DNA from: Chitinimonas prasina
GTDB taxonomy: Bacteria > Pseudomonadota > Gammaproteobacteria > Burkholderiales > Chitinimonadaceae
Length of the DNA stretch: 64,000 nt
Direction of reading: 5' to 3'
Assembly: GCF_030160395.1 (NCBI RefSeq)
Contig: NZ_BSOG01000001.1
Span: 1,082,117 to 1,146,116 of the forward strand
Part shown: positions 7,026-17,156 of the stretch, in pieces
How the letters are laid out: the number at the start of each line of letters is the position of its first letter
How positions within the stretch are numbered: position 1 is the stretch's first letter
Notes under the pieces: generated by a model
The model's database searches: none
The model's input: the letters and a program-made list of their open reading frames with translations, nothing else
What the model was told of the DNA's origin: nothing
Made by a program: the position numbers and the translations under genes

Positions 7026-7814
7026 ATGCAAAACACCGCCATGAATGAGAGTACGGCTGCCAACTCCGCTAGCGACGAAGACAACCAGATCAGCTGTGAT
7101 ACACACGGATGCCGCCATACGACTTTTGTCTGCCGACACCTGGCAGCCGACCCCGTGCAGCCCTGGTATTGCGACTACCCAGCGGAAGATAACCCTTGGC
7201 CGGATGCCTGGTGTGGTGAGTGCAACCTTGCCTATGAGCGTGAAGGCGAGTGGAATGAGCTGAACTCAGATGTGGCTGATATACAGCTGCTGTGTAGCGG
7301 ATGCTACGACGATGGTTTGGCGAAAAGTGTAGGCTATCTGGCAGGTGATGCTCTGATTGCCTGGGAGGCCTATGTCGATGACTGCTGCCAGTCGCTTAAC
7401 AGCAAGCAAAGCATCTTGCAAGACGACTTCCAGATCAACCAGTACCCTCGCTGGGACTACGATCAGGCGACTGCCCAGTTGGTGTTCTCAGGTGCGGACG
7501 TACCTGACTTGATTGCAGACGTCGAGTTTGTCGGCACGCTATCTACCGTTAGCCATACCTGGAAGTGGTCCTGGACCAATTTTAGCTTGCTGGCGCCGGT
7601 ACGCTCCCGCATCAACGCTGTGCGTGCCGTAGGCGAAGCCAACAACTATCCGCACCTGCTGGTACCCCTGTGGCATGCGGATCAAGCCGATGGCTGGCAT
7701 ATGACCAGCATTGCTACCGACGTCCTGGGCGGTATCGCCGCCTACCGCGCACCAAGCGACAATGGCTACATCTTCATGGTGATACTTGATTTACGCCACG
7801 CAAGCCAGGCGTGA
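7026..7814 (+). CDS. Conserved cysteine-rich protein, DUF6882-like C-terminus
   Basis: 262 aa with GGAAG seven bases before the ATG. The N-terminal third has paired Cys/His positions that could bind zinc (CDTHGCRH, VCRHL, CGECNL, CSGCYDDG, residues ~24-96). The C-terminal half has the pattern TWKWSWTN followed by R..AVRAVGEANNYP (~178-212), which I associate with DUF6882. Function unknown. Its 3' end is duplicated in the scar at 6450. Confidence 0.8.
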   Translation: MQNTAMNESTAANSASDEDNQISCDTHGCRHTTFVCRHLAADPVQPWYCDYPAEDNPWPDAWCGECNLAYEREGEWNELNSDVADIQLLCSGCYDDGLAKSVGYLAGDALIAWEAYVDDCCQSLNSKQSILQDDFQINQYPRWDYDQATAQLVFSGADVPDLIADVEFVGTLSTVSHTWKWSWTNFSLLAPVRSRINAVRAVGEANNYPHLLVPLWHADQADGWHMTSIATDVLGGIAAYRAPSDNGYIFMVILDLRHASQA

Positions 7815-7885
7815 ACGAAGCCCGCCCAGCGCCAGTCTGGCACTGGTACCTGCTCAGCCCGTCACCCAGCCATGACTTGCGTTCC

Positions 7886-8620
7886 TCACAGGCTTTCTGC
7901 CGAATCAGGGGAAATCACCTCCCAAGTCCCGAACTGACTCAACCCAGCCGCCTTGGCCAAGGCGGCGGACACCTGGTTGTCCACCTGGCAGCGGTATTGC
8001 GGCTGGTAGCCCAGACCACAGGCATGGCGGCTGATCGCACGCACCACCCGGCTGGCGTGGCCCTTGCCCCGGCTTGACGCCAGCGTGAGCACGCCCATAT
8101 CGGCAAGTTTCTGGCCCTCCCAAGGGTACATGCTGGCGGCGCAGACCAGGCGCTCGCCCTCGAAGGCGCCAAATACCAGCCAGTGATCGAGTTCGACATA
8201 GGCATCGTCCAGATCCTGCTCCGAGGCCGCCATCTGGAATTCGGCAAACACCGCCTCATCAGCCGCAGTAAGCTGCCGTAGGGTGTGTACCGGGGCCTCT
8301 TCCAACAGCACACGCTTTGCGGCTTCGGAAAAATAGAAAACATAGTCGGCGCCATGCAGGGCAACCTGCCCATCGCGCAGCTTTTGCCGCAATACCTGCT
8401 CGGTCAGCCCCTGGCCGCTGCCCAGGTCCAGTTGGTCTGCCAGTGCTGGCGTCATGACGGCACTCGTATGGCCATCCGCGGTCGCCAGCAGCATTACCCG
8501 CCTGTCCTCACTGAGTGCCGGGTTTACTGCCAGCGTCAATTTACCCTCGCGGCACCGTATCTCCCCGCCGAGGAAAGCGGCGCGCCAAAAATTTTCAATC
8601 TCATTGGAAAACAAGGACAT
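7886..8620 (-). CDS. GNAT-family acetyltransferase, two-domain type
   Basis: 244 aa. An N-terminal region of about 110 residues precedes a GNAT/FR47-like domain: LVFGAFEGERLVCAASMYPW (~148-167), then the acetyl-CoA loop in LTLASSRGKGHASRVVRAIS (~178-197), then YRCQVDNQVSAALAKAAGL. This is typical of GNATs that follow an unrelated N-domain. Substrate unknown. It converges on the 7026 gene. Confidence 0.88.
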   Translation of the reverse strand: MSLFSNEIENFWRAAFLGGEIRCREGKLTLAVNPALSEDRRVMLLATADGHTSAVMTPALADQLDLGSGQGLTEQVLRQKLRDGQVALHGADYVFYFSEAAKRVLLEEAPVHTLRQLTAADEAVFAEFQMAASEQDLDDAYVELDHWLVFGAFEGERLVCAASMYPWEGQKLADMGVLTLASSRGKGHASRVVRAISRHACGLGYQPQYRCQVDNQVSAALAKAAGLSQFGTWEVISPDSAESL

Positions 8621-8838
8621 CTATCTGATCACTTTACGGTCATGGCATGCTGCACGACCTTCACCGCAGGCAGGCGTACAGCACATAAGATCAAGCATGC
8701 TACGGAGCCCAAGGAACTGCCATAGCAGCAGTTGCCCAGCGCCCCCCGGCAAACCCGCGAAGGACTGCCAGGCAGGCGCCAATGCCTCTGCTATGGCAAG
8801 ACGGCACACCAAGCCAGCAAGGACTCGGCTACCCAAGC

Positions 8839-9315
8839 CTAGTGGTGATGGCCATGCTCACCGTGGACATGCTGGTGTTCGATTTCCTCAGCAGTCGCAG
8901 CGCGTACATCGATCACCTTGAGGATGAAGCGCATGGCCTTGCCGCACAGCGGGTGGTTGCCATCGAGCAGCACGGTTGGCCCCTTGATCTTGGTGACAAA
9001 GTAATAGCGCGGCTCGCCATCCGGCCCCCGGCGCTGTATCTGACCACCGACCTTGACCCCCGGCGGGAACTCGGCCTTGGGCATGGTCGTCACCAGCGCT
9101 TCATCGCGCTGGCCAAAAGCGTCTTCGGTGGCCAGTTCAACCGTGGCCTGATAACCCGGCTCCTGCCCTTCCAGCGCAGCCTCGATCTTGGGGAAGAGGT
9201 TGTCGTAGCCGCCGTGCAGGTAGGCCGTCGGCTGCTTGCCCTCGTCGTATACAAAGCCTTGGGTGTCAGTCACCTTCATCAGCAGGGTGACTGCAGTATT
9301 CTTTTCTATCTTCAT
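8839..9315 (-). CDS. slyD: SlyD-like FKBP peptidyl-prolyl isomerase
   Basis: 158 aa. FKBP domain interrupted by the IF chaperone insert as in SlyD: YLHGGYDNLFPKIEAALEG (~32-50), then EDAFGQRDE and the insert, then DGNHPLCGKAMRFILKVIDV (~117-136). The C-terminal tail is His-rich (HQHVHGEHGHHH) and should bind nickel or other metals. Cytoplasmic folding catalyst and metallochaperone; single gene. Confidence 0.93.
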   Translation of the reverse strand: MKIEKNTAVTLLMKVTDTQGFVYDEGKQPTAYLHGGYDNLFPKIEAALEGQEPGYQATVELATEDAFGQRDEALVTTMPKAEFPPGVKVGGQIQRRGPDGEPRYYFVTKIKGPTVLLDGNHPLCGKAMRFILKVIDVRAATAEEIEHQHVHGEHGHHH

Positions 9316-9663
9316 GGGGAGAACTTCTTGCGTAGGTAAAAGGTTTGCTACTTGCTACGGCCGCAGCAACTTGCTGATGCAGCCCCGCCTTGCTCGGCGC
9401 AGCCTGCATCCAATACCATATTGTTCCTTAGACAGCGCACCGACGGGAAGCAGAAATTGGTCATAGGCCTAGAAGTGCTGTCTATCTACTCGCCGTTGTA
9501 TAGGCAGACGGATAGATAGCCAGGAGCCCGTCTACCTGTTTGCAATCCAGTGCCGGCATGCGTAGCTTCATGGCTTGTGGAAACGGAACGAGATAGACGG
9601 CATGCTTGCCAAGCCAACCAAGCCTACACGCTTGAGCATGCCTGGACGCCACGAAAGGCCCGC
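9316..9663. other. Divergent intergenic region
   Basis: 348 bases between slyD and the 9664 gene. It must contain both promoters. I see only short imperfect dyads (TCTATC...GATAGA around 9480-9520) and no gene. Confidence 0.4.
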
Positions 9664-10938
9664 ATGACTGACCGAGTACGATGTAAAAACCCCAGCTGTG
9701 AGCACCGGATCTTGCCGGATACGGCTGCGAGAAACGACGGCCTGTGCATGCCCTGCGTACACGCAGCAGCTAGGCGCGAAAAAGCCGCGTATATCCAAGC
9801 ACACCGGCGCGATGTGTATGCGTTCGAGGGCATTACCAGCCCTGTCGAAATACTGAAGCTGGTTCATCGCCCTCGCCCGTTCGATCCGCTCATCAACTGG
9901 TTACCCTACCCGACGCGAACAGACAGGCTTTACCTCAATCTCTCGGCCGAAGAGGCGCGCTGCTTGGCTGACCATGCAGCAGATTTGGCGGGTACAGAGC
10001 GCCACGAGGAAGCGGAAGAGATAGGCCTTTGCTTGGCGGCTTTTACCGACACCAACCTTGATGCCTGCCTGCGACGATTTGTCGACCTAGGCACGCTATG
10101 GCCGAGTCTACCGTTTCATCGTTCTCCACCTGATGTGAGGGATGCACTGTTAGCGCGGTTGGAGTCTGATATCGATGTACTCCAGCGCAATCATGTCTTG
10201 TTGGCATTGGCATGGATAGGTGATGCCGTGGTCGTCGAACAATTCGCCCAATGGGTGCGTCATCCCCCCGGCTGGGGCGAGACGCTCCATATTGCCCCGC
10301 AGGATTATGCTCGCGAGGCGGGCTGGGAACTGACCAGCGGCGGCCAACGACGCAACTTGTATTTTTCCACCTGTACGCCGCTTGAGCGAGGCGCCAACAC
10401 TACGGATTCCGGCATCAGGACAACGATAGCGCGCACTGACAACTGCCCCCAATGCGCGATGCCACTTACCAACCTGTTCGAGCTGAGCTCTAACACCTGC
10501 GACTTACCCGAGCTGGAAAACTGGCGTGTATCGGTCGCCATCGCCTGCTGTGAACGTTGCACATGCGCGGCCACGGTGTTCGGGTGCGTGGACGACAGCG
10601 GGCAAGCACATTGGTCGCCCCAAAACATCCTTCCGGCGCCTTTGCCAACAGATACAGGCGCATACGACAAGCTACCGAGCAACGTCCTGAGGGCTGGCCC
10701 ACAACGCCCGCCCTTGTTTGCCGCACATGAGTTCCTGCCTACCACGTTCTCGCAGCTTGGAGGGCACCCTACGTGGATACAGGATGCTCGGTATCCCCTG
10801 TGTCCAGACTGCGAACAAACCATGATGTTCCTGGGGCAGCTCGATCATCAAGACATGGAAGACGGTACGGAAGGCATCTATTACGCCTTCATCTGCCTGG
10901 ACTGCCGGACAACTGCAACGTCCTACCAGCAATCATAG
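9664..10938 (+). CDS. Unrecognised zinc-ribbon-rich protein
   Basis: 424 aa from the ATG at 9664, which has AAAGG a few bases upstream; an upstream in-frame ATG at 9550 lacks one. Cys pairs occur at CKNPSC (~5-10), CMPC, CPQC (~258), CCERCTC (~293) and CPDC...CLDC at the C-terminus, suggesting several zinc ribbons. The middle (~90-250) is helical and Leu/Ala rich. The end (FSQLGGHPTWIQ...MMFLGQLDHQ) recalls YwqG/DUF1963-type proteins but I would not assign it. Function unknown. Confidence 0.78.
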   Translation: MTDRVRCKNPSCEHRILPDTAARNDGLCMPCVHAAARREKAAYIQAHRRDVYAFEGITSPVEILKLVHRPRPFDPLINWLPYPTRTDRLYLNLSAEEARCLADHAADLAGTERHEEAEEIGLCLAAFTDTNLDACLRRFVDLGTLWPSLPFHRSPPDVRDALLARLESDIDVLQRNHVLLALAWIGDAVVVEQFAQWVRHPPGWGETLHIAPQDYAREAGWELTSGGQRRNLYFSTCTPLERGANTTDSGIRTTIARTDNCPQCAMPLTNLFELSSNTCDLPELENWRVSVAIACCERCTCAATVFGCVDDSGQAHWSPQNILPAPLPTDTGAYDKLPSNVLRAGPQRPPLFAAHEFLPTTFSQLGGHPTWIQDARYPLCPDCEQTMMFLGQLDHQDMEDGTEGIYYAFICLDCRTTATSYQQS

Positions 10939-11015
10939 CGATGCATCGATAGGTGACATACTGCGTAAAGGCAAGCTGGCACTGGTCCAGCACAAGTTAC
11001 GAGGCCATGCCGGGT

Positions 11016-11414
11016 CTAGCCATCGTGCTGCTGATCTGCGAGGAAATGGGCAATAAGCTGCTGCGTGTATTTGACCTCTGGATCGACATCCTCGGCATCA
11101 CCCGGATGGTGATACTCGCCCTGATCAAGCGCGCAATACACCTCGAACATGGCTTGCGGAATCGTTGCATCGTGATCAGCCCAGTACGGTGCACTGGTCC
11201 CAAGGCTGAAGACTGCATTCATGATGACGTCCGCGTCGTAGAAACACATGGCGCCACATGAATACTGGATTGCCACATGACGCGAAAGCCGATTCAGTAC
11301 ATCCGGCGCAGAAGTGGCCGAAGCAAGCGCCGCCTCCTTGAGCAAGCCGTATTCAATGACGCCGGAAAGCGCTGCGTCGAGTAAGGGCAATAACGGTTGC
11401 GGTAATGTTTGCAT
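11016..11414 (-). CDS. Hypothetical protein
   Basis: 132 aa, soluble, mostly helical by composition, acidic at the C-terminus. No motif recognised. It converges on the 9664 gene. No clear ribosome site precedes the ATG. Confidence 0.6.
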   Translation of the reverse strand: MQTLPQPLLPLLDAALSGVIEYGLLKEAALASATSAPDVLNRLSRHVAIQYSCGAMCFYDADVIMNAVFSLGTSAPYWADHDATIPQAMFEVYCALDQGEYHHPGDAEDVDPEVKYTQQLIAHFLADQQHDG

Positions 11415-11535
11415 GGCATGGTTTTACGAGTAAGCGCCAGCTAGGCTGGTTCTGCCAGCCTAGCCGCACACGCCGTCAAAAACCACTTCTGCAGCGCGAT
11501 GGACCTGGACCTGCATGCAGCCAAATATTGGGCGG

Positions 11536-11769
11536 CTAACTATTCTGGCGCATGGACTCCAGCACGGCCAATGCTGCCCGCAATTGGGCGGCATTCTCAG
11601 GCTGGAGAAGGCTCACTCCCGACTGTTGCGCAACCCGTTCGATGACGGCCTCACGCGCCAGCCCCAGCTTATTGGCAACATGCAGCGCGCAGGACCGTGC
11701 GTGGGATGCCCGGTGCAAGAATGGCACCGTCTCGTCCAACAATTTACGTCGATGCGCGCTGAACGACAT
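11536..11769 (-). CDS. Small hypothetical helical protein
   Basis: 77 aa with AGGAG nine bases before the ATG. Rich in Ala/Leu/Arg and predicted all-helical; no family recognised. It lies between two hypothetical/chemotaxis genes without an operon. Confidence 0.65.
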   Translation of the reverse strand: MSFSAHRRKLLDETVPFLHRASHARSCALHVANKLGLAREAVIERVAQQSGVSLLQPENAAQLRAALAVLESMRQNS

Positions 11770-12020
11770 GCAATGGCTCTCCTACTTGTCTCATGTCCTT
11801 GGTTCGGCGCTGTGTGTAGGCGGTAGCGTACTACATGCCTTGATGGCGCCTCCAGCGTTCCAGTTTTGATGCGGCGCACCATTATCGGATGGACGGTATG
11901 GACGCCCCGCATGCCAGCCCTCCATGGAGTCACTATAAATATATTGCTACCGGCTGTTGCCTGCGTGGCAAGCATCGGTAAGGCACCACCTTTGTGGTGC
12001 ATATATGGGGAGTCCACGAC

Positions 12021-14003
12021 ATGACACTGGCGAATATTCCTATCCGCGGCAAGCTCTTGTTGCTACTGGCCCTGCCCTTGCTGTGCCTGTTGCTGGCGGC
12101 AGCCAGTTGGGCGTGGTCTGGCTATCAACTGGCCCAACAGCTGGAAGCCACCACACGCCTGACCGTGTTGGCCGACCGCGCCGGCGCGCTGATCCATACC
12201 TTGCAGGTTGAGCGTGGCACCAGCGCCGGTTTTCTGTCCAAGGCTGATGGCAATGCTGGCGTGCTCACCGAACCGCGTGCGAAATCGGATAAGGCCGCTG
12301 CCGATTGGCGCGCTGCCTTGGCCGCCAATCCGGCCGAGGGCCAGTTGGGCCAGGTGCTCACTCGCAGCGAAGCGGGCCTGGCCTCGTTGTCGAACGTACG
12401 CAGCGAGGTCGACCGCAGAGGCCTGGCGCCGGCTGCCGCCATCAGTGCCTACAGCGAACGCATCGAAACGCTGCTGGGCGTGGTCGATCAACTCGCCTTG
12501 GTGAATGATGAACCTGAGCTATTGCGGCAAACCCAGGCGCTGATCGGCCTGCTTTGCTACAAGGAGGAATCCGGCCGTGAGCGTGCTTTGCTCAATGGCG
12601 CCTTCAGCGCAGGCAAGATAGACCTGACGCAAGGGCTCAAAGTCAGCAGCAATGTAGCGCGCCAGCAGATCTGTGCCCGCCAGTTCGATCAATATGCGGG
12701 CGCCGGGCTACGCCAGCAGCACGCCGAGCTTCAGCAATCGGCCGACTTTACCGGCACGGCTGCACTGCGGCAGCAGGCGCTGGCGGCCATAGGCGCGGAG
12801 CAGTTGCAAGGCGATGCCCAGCAATGGTTTGCCACCTCAACCGCTCGCATCAATGCCTTGCATGTGTTGCAGGGCCGGCTATTGGGCGAGCTGTCCGGCA
12901 CGGCGACCAGCCGCCGCGATGCGGCGTACCAGCAGCTCTATTGGTCGCTGGGCTTGCTGGCCGTGGTATTGCTGGTAGTCGGCGCCATCGTGCTGGTAGT
13001 GGCCCGCAGCATCATTCACCCTATCCAGCGGCTGGAAGGAGTGATGGATGGCGTGCGCGAGCATCTGGACCTGACCGAACGGGTACAGCTACCTGGCACG
13101 GATGAATTGGCCCGTATAGGCCGTGCGTTCGACCTGCTACTGGACAAGCTGGCCGAAACCTTGGGCGATATCGGCCAGCGTGCGGCGGCCGTAACCGGCG
13201 CAACACAACAAATGGCCAGCACGGCGGGCGAGGTGGCCGGTGCCTCACACCTGCAATCCGAGGCGGTATCGGCCATTGCGGCGGCGGTAGAGGAAATGTC
13301 GGTCAGTATTTCGGCAGTGACTGCCATCACCAGCGACTCGAAAACCCACGCCATGCGCACGCAGAGCCTGGCAGGAAAAGGCGCCGAGATTGCTGGCAAG
13401 ACAGTAGGCGAGATGGAGCAGATGCGTGAGCAAGTCGATGAATCCAGCGCCGCACTGGCCCGCCTGCGCGAGCACTCCGGCGCAATTGGTGAGATAGTCG
13501 GGCTGATACGTGATATCTCTGACCAGACCAATCTGCTGGCACTGAATGCCGCCATAGAAGCCGCTCGTGCCGGCGAGCAGGGGCGCGGCTTCGCCGTGGT
13601 GGCTGACGAGGTACGCAAGCTGGCCGAGCGGGCAAGCAAGGCCACCAGCGAGATATCCGTGCTGATCAACCATATTCAGACCGATACGGTGCACTCGGCC
13701 GATGCCATGCAGCAATCCTGCGGACGCATGGACGGCGGCGTGCAACTGGTGCGCAGTGCCGCCGAGGCCTTGCAGCGCATCAACGACGAGGCCGTCATCA
13801 CTGGCCAGGACAGCAACCAGATCGCCGCAGCCATGCAGGAACAGCAGGCAGCCAGCGGACAAGTCGCCAACCGGGTGGAACAGATTGCCCAATTGGCAGA
13901 GGAAAACAGCCGCTCCATCGACCGGGCAGCTGAATTGGCGGGGCAATTGGACCAGTTGGCCGGCGAGTTGCAGGGCTTGTTGCGGCGATTCCGATTGGCT
14001 TGA
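12021..14003 (+). CDS. Methyl-accepting chemotaxis protein with NIT sensor domain
   Basis: 660 aa from the ATG at 12021 (GGGGAG seven bases upstream). An N-terminal membrane helix (~10-30) is followed by a periplasmic NIT-type domain beginning at [17 protein letters not shown] (~57-73), a second helix (~308-330), a HAMP domain ([15 protein letters not shown] onwards) and the cytoplasmic signalling domain. The conserved hairpin tip is [21 protein letters not shown]...[26 protein letters not shown] domains sense nitrate/nitrite in known cases. No CheB/CheR docking pentapeptide is seen at the C-terminus. Confidence 0.93.
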   Translation: MTLANIPIRGKLLLLLALPLLCLLLAAASWAWSGYQLAQQLEATTRLTVLADRAGALIHTLQVERGTSAGFLSKADGNAGVLTEPRAKSDKAAADWRAALAANPAEGQLGQVLTRSEAGLASLSNVRSEVDRRGLAPAAAISAYSERIETLLGVVDQLALVNDEPELLRQTQALIGLLCYKEESGRERALLNGAFSAGKIDLTQGLKVSSNVARQQICARQFDQYAGAGLRQQHAELQQSADFTGTAALRQQALAAIGAEQLQGDAQQWFATSTARINALHVLQGRLLGELSGTATSRRDAAYQQLYWSLGLLAVVLLVVGAIVLVVARSIIHPIQRLEGVMDGVREHLDLTERVQLPGTDELARIGRAFDLLLDKLAETLGDIGQRAAAVTGATQQMASTAGEVAGASHLQSEAVSAIAAAVEEMSVSISAVTAITSDSKTHAMRTQSLAGKGAEIAGKTVGEMEQMREQVDESSAALARLREHSGAIGEIVGLIRDISDQTNLLALNAAIEAARAGEQGRGFAVVADEVRKLAERASKATSEISVLINHIQTDTVHSADAMQQSCGRMDGGVQLVRSAAEALQRINDEAVITGQDSNQIAAAMQEQQAASGQVANRVEQIAQLAEENSRSIDRAAELAGQLDQLAGELQGLLRRFRLA

Positions 14004-14102
14004 TTCGCTTGTGCTCAGACTCCGACATTGGACGTCACTGCAGCTAAGCGAGCGAAGACGGATGAGATGGTCATGCCGACTTGATTCAACAGATCACTTG
14101 CA

Positions 14103-14137
14103 GGCAAGGGACAACAGCGCCGTTGTGCCCCCTTGCC
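14103..14137. terminator. Bidirectional hairpin terminator candidate
   Basis: GGCAAGGG-ACAAC ... GTTGT ... CCCTTGCC forms a two-part stem between the convergent chemoreceptor and the 14189 gene. No strong T-run, so moderate confidence. Confidence 0.5.
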
Positions 14138-14188
14138 TACTGGACTGATCGCCGCCGTAGGTGGCCCTACAGAGCGAGCAGGCTCCGT

Positions 14189-14785
14189 TTAGACCGGCAC
14201 GCGCATCAGGTTAGGCGGCAAGTTGCCCCGGAAGATCGGCCGATTGGCGTTGTCGGTGATCAGCAGGTACTCATAGGTCGCGGCTGCATGGTGGCGCGAG
14301 TAGTAGAAGGCGCGGCGCCCACCCAGCGTGCGTATGGTCAGGCGCCCGTCCCTGCTGGCCGACAGGTCGTACTCGCTCGCCGTGCCGGCACCGGCCGCGC
14401 CGGGGTTGGTGGTGTGGGGGCCACGGCAATGCCCGGGAAAGGGATTATTGTTGTCTATCAGATTACGCACAGCCGCCTGATAAACCAGGGGAATCTGGGC
14501 AAAACGAATGTAATTACCCGGTGTGCGGCCCCGCCAAGCGTGCTTCTGCACGTCCAGCTCGGCATGGGCGGCAGCGACGCGCTCCACCACTTGCGACAGG
14601 AAGTCGCTTGTCGACACAAAAGCCATGTTGTCGCCGAATATTGCTGCAACCGCTTGGTCCAGGCAAAAACGGTTGAAATAGAAGTGCGGGCGCCCCGCCT
14701 GCTGCGCAGCGGAAAAGCGCTCTATCGTGGCCATCGCCTGTGCCTGGGCCAGCTGTATGCTGGCGCCGGTAATCAGTATTGTCAT
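14189..14785 (-). CDS. Hypothetical protein
   Basis: 198 aa from the ATG at 14785; AGGAG lies five bases upstream, and a second ATG at 14788 is too close to it. Aromatic- and His-containing central region, no signal peptide, no motif I recognise. Ends with a Pro-rich LPPNLMRVPV. Single gene converging on the chemoreceptor. Confidence 0.65.
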   Translation of the reverse strand: MTILITGASIQLAQAQAMATIERFSAAQQAGRPHFYFNRFCLDQAVAAIFGDNMAFVSTSDFLSQVVERVAAAHAELDVQKHAWRGRTPGNYIRFAQIPLVYQAAVRNLIDNNNPFPGHCRGPHTTNPGAAGAGTASEYDLSASRDGRLTIRTLGGRRAFYYSRHHAAATYEYLLITDNANRPIFRGNLPPNLMRVPV

Positions 14786-15162
14786 CATTTCTCCTTTGTT
14801 TGTTCTGTTTATCTCAGCCAATTATGAAAATGGCATAGGCGCGCACCATAGCATGAGATACGGCAAAACGGCGATAGCCCGCCGTGCCGAATTGGCGCGC
14901 TGGTTGCGGCCAGCCAATTCAATGACCGTTCTCCTAGCTGTGGGGATTTACTACGCCAAGCGATGCTCCTGCCCCCCCCCTATGAACGGCATAGTCTCCG
15001 TCGCACCCCTGGGGAAAAGGCCTGTACTGTTGCCATGGGACCTGGCGTATTGCTTGGTTGACCCCTCACAAATGGAACAACACTGGCAACCAGGCTCCGG
15101 CATATATTGTCTTGAGAGGTAGGTATTTCGCGTGTCATTGCGACCGCGAGTGGAGATTAATG
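14786..15162. other. Intergenic region without recognisable gene
   Basis: 377 bases with a run of nine or ten C near 14975 and a few short open frames lacking ribosome sites. Nothing convincing. Confidence 0.5.
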
Positions 15163-16065
15163 TCAGGACAATGCCGCGCGCCCCTCAAACAGCTCGACCA
15201 TGGGACGAGTGCCCTCAAACACCGCGTCAAACAGTTGCTTGATGCGTGGCACATGGCGCAATTCCAAACGGGTGAGGAGCCAAAGGTCGCTACTCCACAC
15301 TTTGGGCGGCGACGGTAACACGCGGCATATGCTGGGCTCCAAATCGCCGAGATAGCATGGCAGCACGGCCAAGCCTGCGCCGGCTTTAACCAAATTCAAT
15401 ACGTTGACGTGGCTGTTGGTGCGCAGCACGGCGTTGGCGTCCAAGCCTTGCTGGTACAACCACTTGGTGGAATCCAGGTGCGCGAAGGTCTCGTCGCCAG
15501 CAACCCAGGGGAAATCGGCCAGGTTGCTGGGTGTTGCGCCACCAATCTGCCGGGAACGGTACACCGTGGACTCGATGCGGCACAGGCGCCTTGCCACCAG
15601 TGGGTCCGCCGGCCGGCCGCCCGCACGAATGGCCACATCGGCCTCGCCTTTCAGAATGTCTTGCTGCACCGTGGAGGTGTTGATCAACAACTGCACACCA
15701 GCCTGCCGCTGGTAGACACTGAGCAAGGGTGCCAGGGCAGCATGCATGAGGGTGTCGGTGGTGGTCAACCGCACAACCCCTCCTGGCCAGGCCGCACGCT
15801 TACCGAGTTGCCGTGTTGCAGAGGCCAACTCGGTTTCCATATCAGCGGCAACTTGCAATAGCTCTTGCCCCGCCTCGGTCAGCGCGTAGCCAGCCCGGCT
15901 GCGCTCAAACAAACGCACGCCAAGCTCGGCTTCAAGAGATCCCAGGCGACGAAAAACGGTAGCATGGCTGACCCCTAACGTGTCGGCAGCTGCGGTCAGT
16001 GATCCAGCACGACCAATGTGTAAAAAGAAACGTAAGTCGTCCCAGGATTTAGGGCTTTGGGTCAT
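15163..16065 (-). CDS. LysR-family transcriptional regulator
   Basis: 300 aa. The N-terminal winged helix is classic LysR (FFLHIGRAGSLTAAADTLGV, then HATVFRRLGSLEAELGVRLFERS, residues ~13-55). The effector domain follows (VRLTTTDTLMHAALAPLL onwards). It is divergent from the 16199-17990 operon and is its probable regulator. Inducer unknown. Confidence 0.93.
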   Translation of the reverse strand: MTQSPKSWDDLRFFLHIGRAGSLTAAADTLGVSHATVFRRLGSLEAELGVRLFERSRAGYALTEAGQELLQVAADMETELASATRQLGKRAAWPGGVVRLTTTDTLMHAALAPLLSVYQRQAGVQLLINTSTVQQDILKGEADVAIRAGGRPADPLVARRLCRIESTVYRSRQIGGATPSNLADFPWVAGDETFAHLDSTKWLYQQGLDANAVLRTNSHVNVLNLVKAGAGLAVLPCYLGDLEPSICRVLPSPPKVWSSDLWLLTRLELRHVPRIKQLFDAVFEGTRPMVELFEGRAALS

Positions 16066-16198
16066 GGCGGGCTACCACAGGTTGCGAAAGCGCGAGTTTG
16101 CATTTTTGACATGATAGCTTGCACAGATGGATGAAAGGAAAACCGATCAACCACCTATACTTCGCTGCTTATATCGCCCACCCCAAGAGCAAACTGGC

Positions 16199-16729
16199 AT
16201 GACAAACCCTACAACCAGCCTCCCCAGCACCGGTGCTGCTTCTGACTTCGATTTCTTTGTCGGTTCCTGGCAGATCCAGCACAGTCGTCTCAAAGAACGG
16301 CTGACCGGCTGCCAGGAGTGGGAACACTTTGAAGGCAGCTCTACCATGCAAAAGCTGCTGGGAGGCTGTGCCAATGTGGATGACAACGTGATCCACCTGC
16401 CCGATGGTGATTACCGGGCCTTGACCATCCGAAGCTTTGACGCATCAAGTGGTTTATGGTCGATCTGGTGGCTGGATGGTCGTCATCCAGGTCGTCTCGA
16501 TACGCCCGTTGTAGGTGGCTTCAAAGACGGCAAGGGCTGCTTCTACGCCGATGACACATACAACGGCCAAGCCATTCGCGTTCGCTTCTTGTGGACTCAA
16601 TGCTCTGAACTGGGGCAGCCACGCTGGGAGCAAGCGTTCTCCACCGATGGCGGGGACAACTGGGAGGTCAATTGGGTGATGGACTTCCGCCGTACCGATG
16701 GCATGGCAGGAACACCAGCATGCCTGTAA
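16199..16729 (+). CDS. DUF1579-like protein
   Basis: 176 aa from the ATG at 16199 (an upstream in-frame ATG at 16127 would overlap the LysR promoter). Starts with the FDFFVGSWQIQH pattern (~16-27) and continues as a beta-rich lipocalin-like sequence with many Trp/Gly, as in the DUF1579 family. First gene of a three-gene operon: the next gene overlaps its end by 10 bases. Confidence 0.75.
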   Translation: MTNPTTSLPSTGAASDFDFFVGSWQIQHSRLKERLTGCQEWEHFEGSSTMQKLLGGCANVDDNVIHLPDGDYRALTIRSFDASSGLWSIWWLDGRHPGRLDTPVVGGFKDGKGCFYADDTYNGQAIRVRFLWTQCSELGQPRWEQAFSTDGGDNWEVNWVMDFRRTDGMAGTPACL

Positions 16730-17079
16730 TCGAGATTCGCAGCTACCGGCTTGTACCAGGCAGCGGAGATCGGTTCCACCAGCTGATCAGCCAACAAAGC
16801 CTGCCCCTGATGCTGGCGTGGGGCATTGACGTACTGGACGTTGGCCCGTCGCTCCACGACAGGGATTGCTACTTCCTGATTCGCGCCTTCCACGATTTAA
16901 CCAACCTGGAAGCCGTCCAGGCGGCCTTCTATGCAAGCCCTACCTGGCGCAACGGTCCACGAGAAGCCATCGTGAGTCTGATCGCATCAGACAGCAATGT
17001 GGTGATAGAGATGAGCCACGATCGCGTCGAGGCCTTGCGCAATCGAACCCTCACCAGCAATGGACAGCTCGCCGACTAA
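16720..17079 (+). CDS. NIPSNAP-family protein
   Basis: 119 aa from the ATG at 16720, overlapping the previous stop. IEIRSYRLVPGSGDRFHQLI (~4-23) and the WRNGPREAIVSLIASDSNVV end fit the ferredoxin-like NIPSNAP fold. Probably part of a small stress or catabolic operon with its neighbours; biochemical role unknown. Confidence 0.8.
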   Translation: MPVIEIRSYRLVPGSGDRFHQLISQQSLPLMLAWGIDVLDVGPSLHDRDCYFLIRAFHDLTNLEAVQAAFYASPTWRNGPREAIVSLIASDSNVVIEMSHDRVEALRNRTLTSNGQLAD

Positions 17080-17156
17080 CTTGCCCCGAAGCATTAGTCC
17101 AACATAGACCGAACACCGCCTTTGACACGAAGGCATAGAGTGATACGGAGCTGCTC

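Noticed and set aside
14970-14985. Run of nine or ten C bases
   Set aside because: A simple homopolymer in non-coding DNA, with no adjoining gene it could switch by phase variation.
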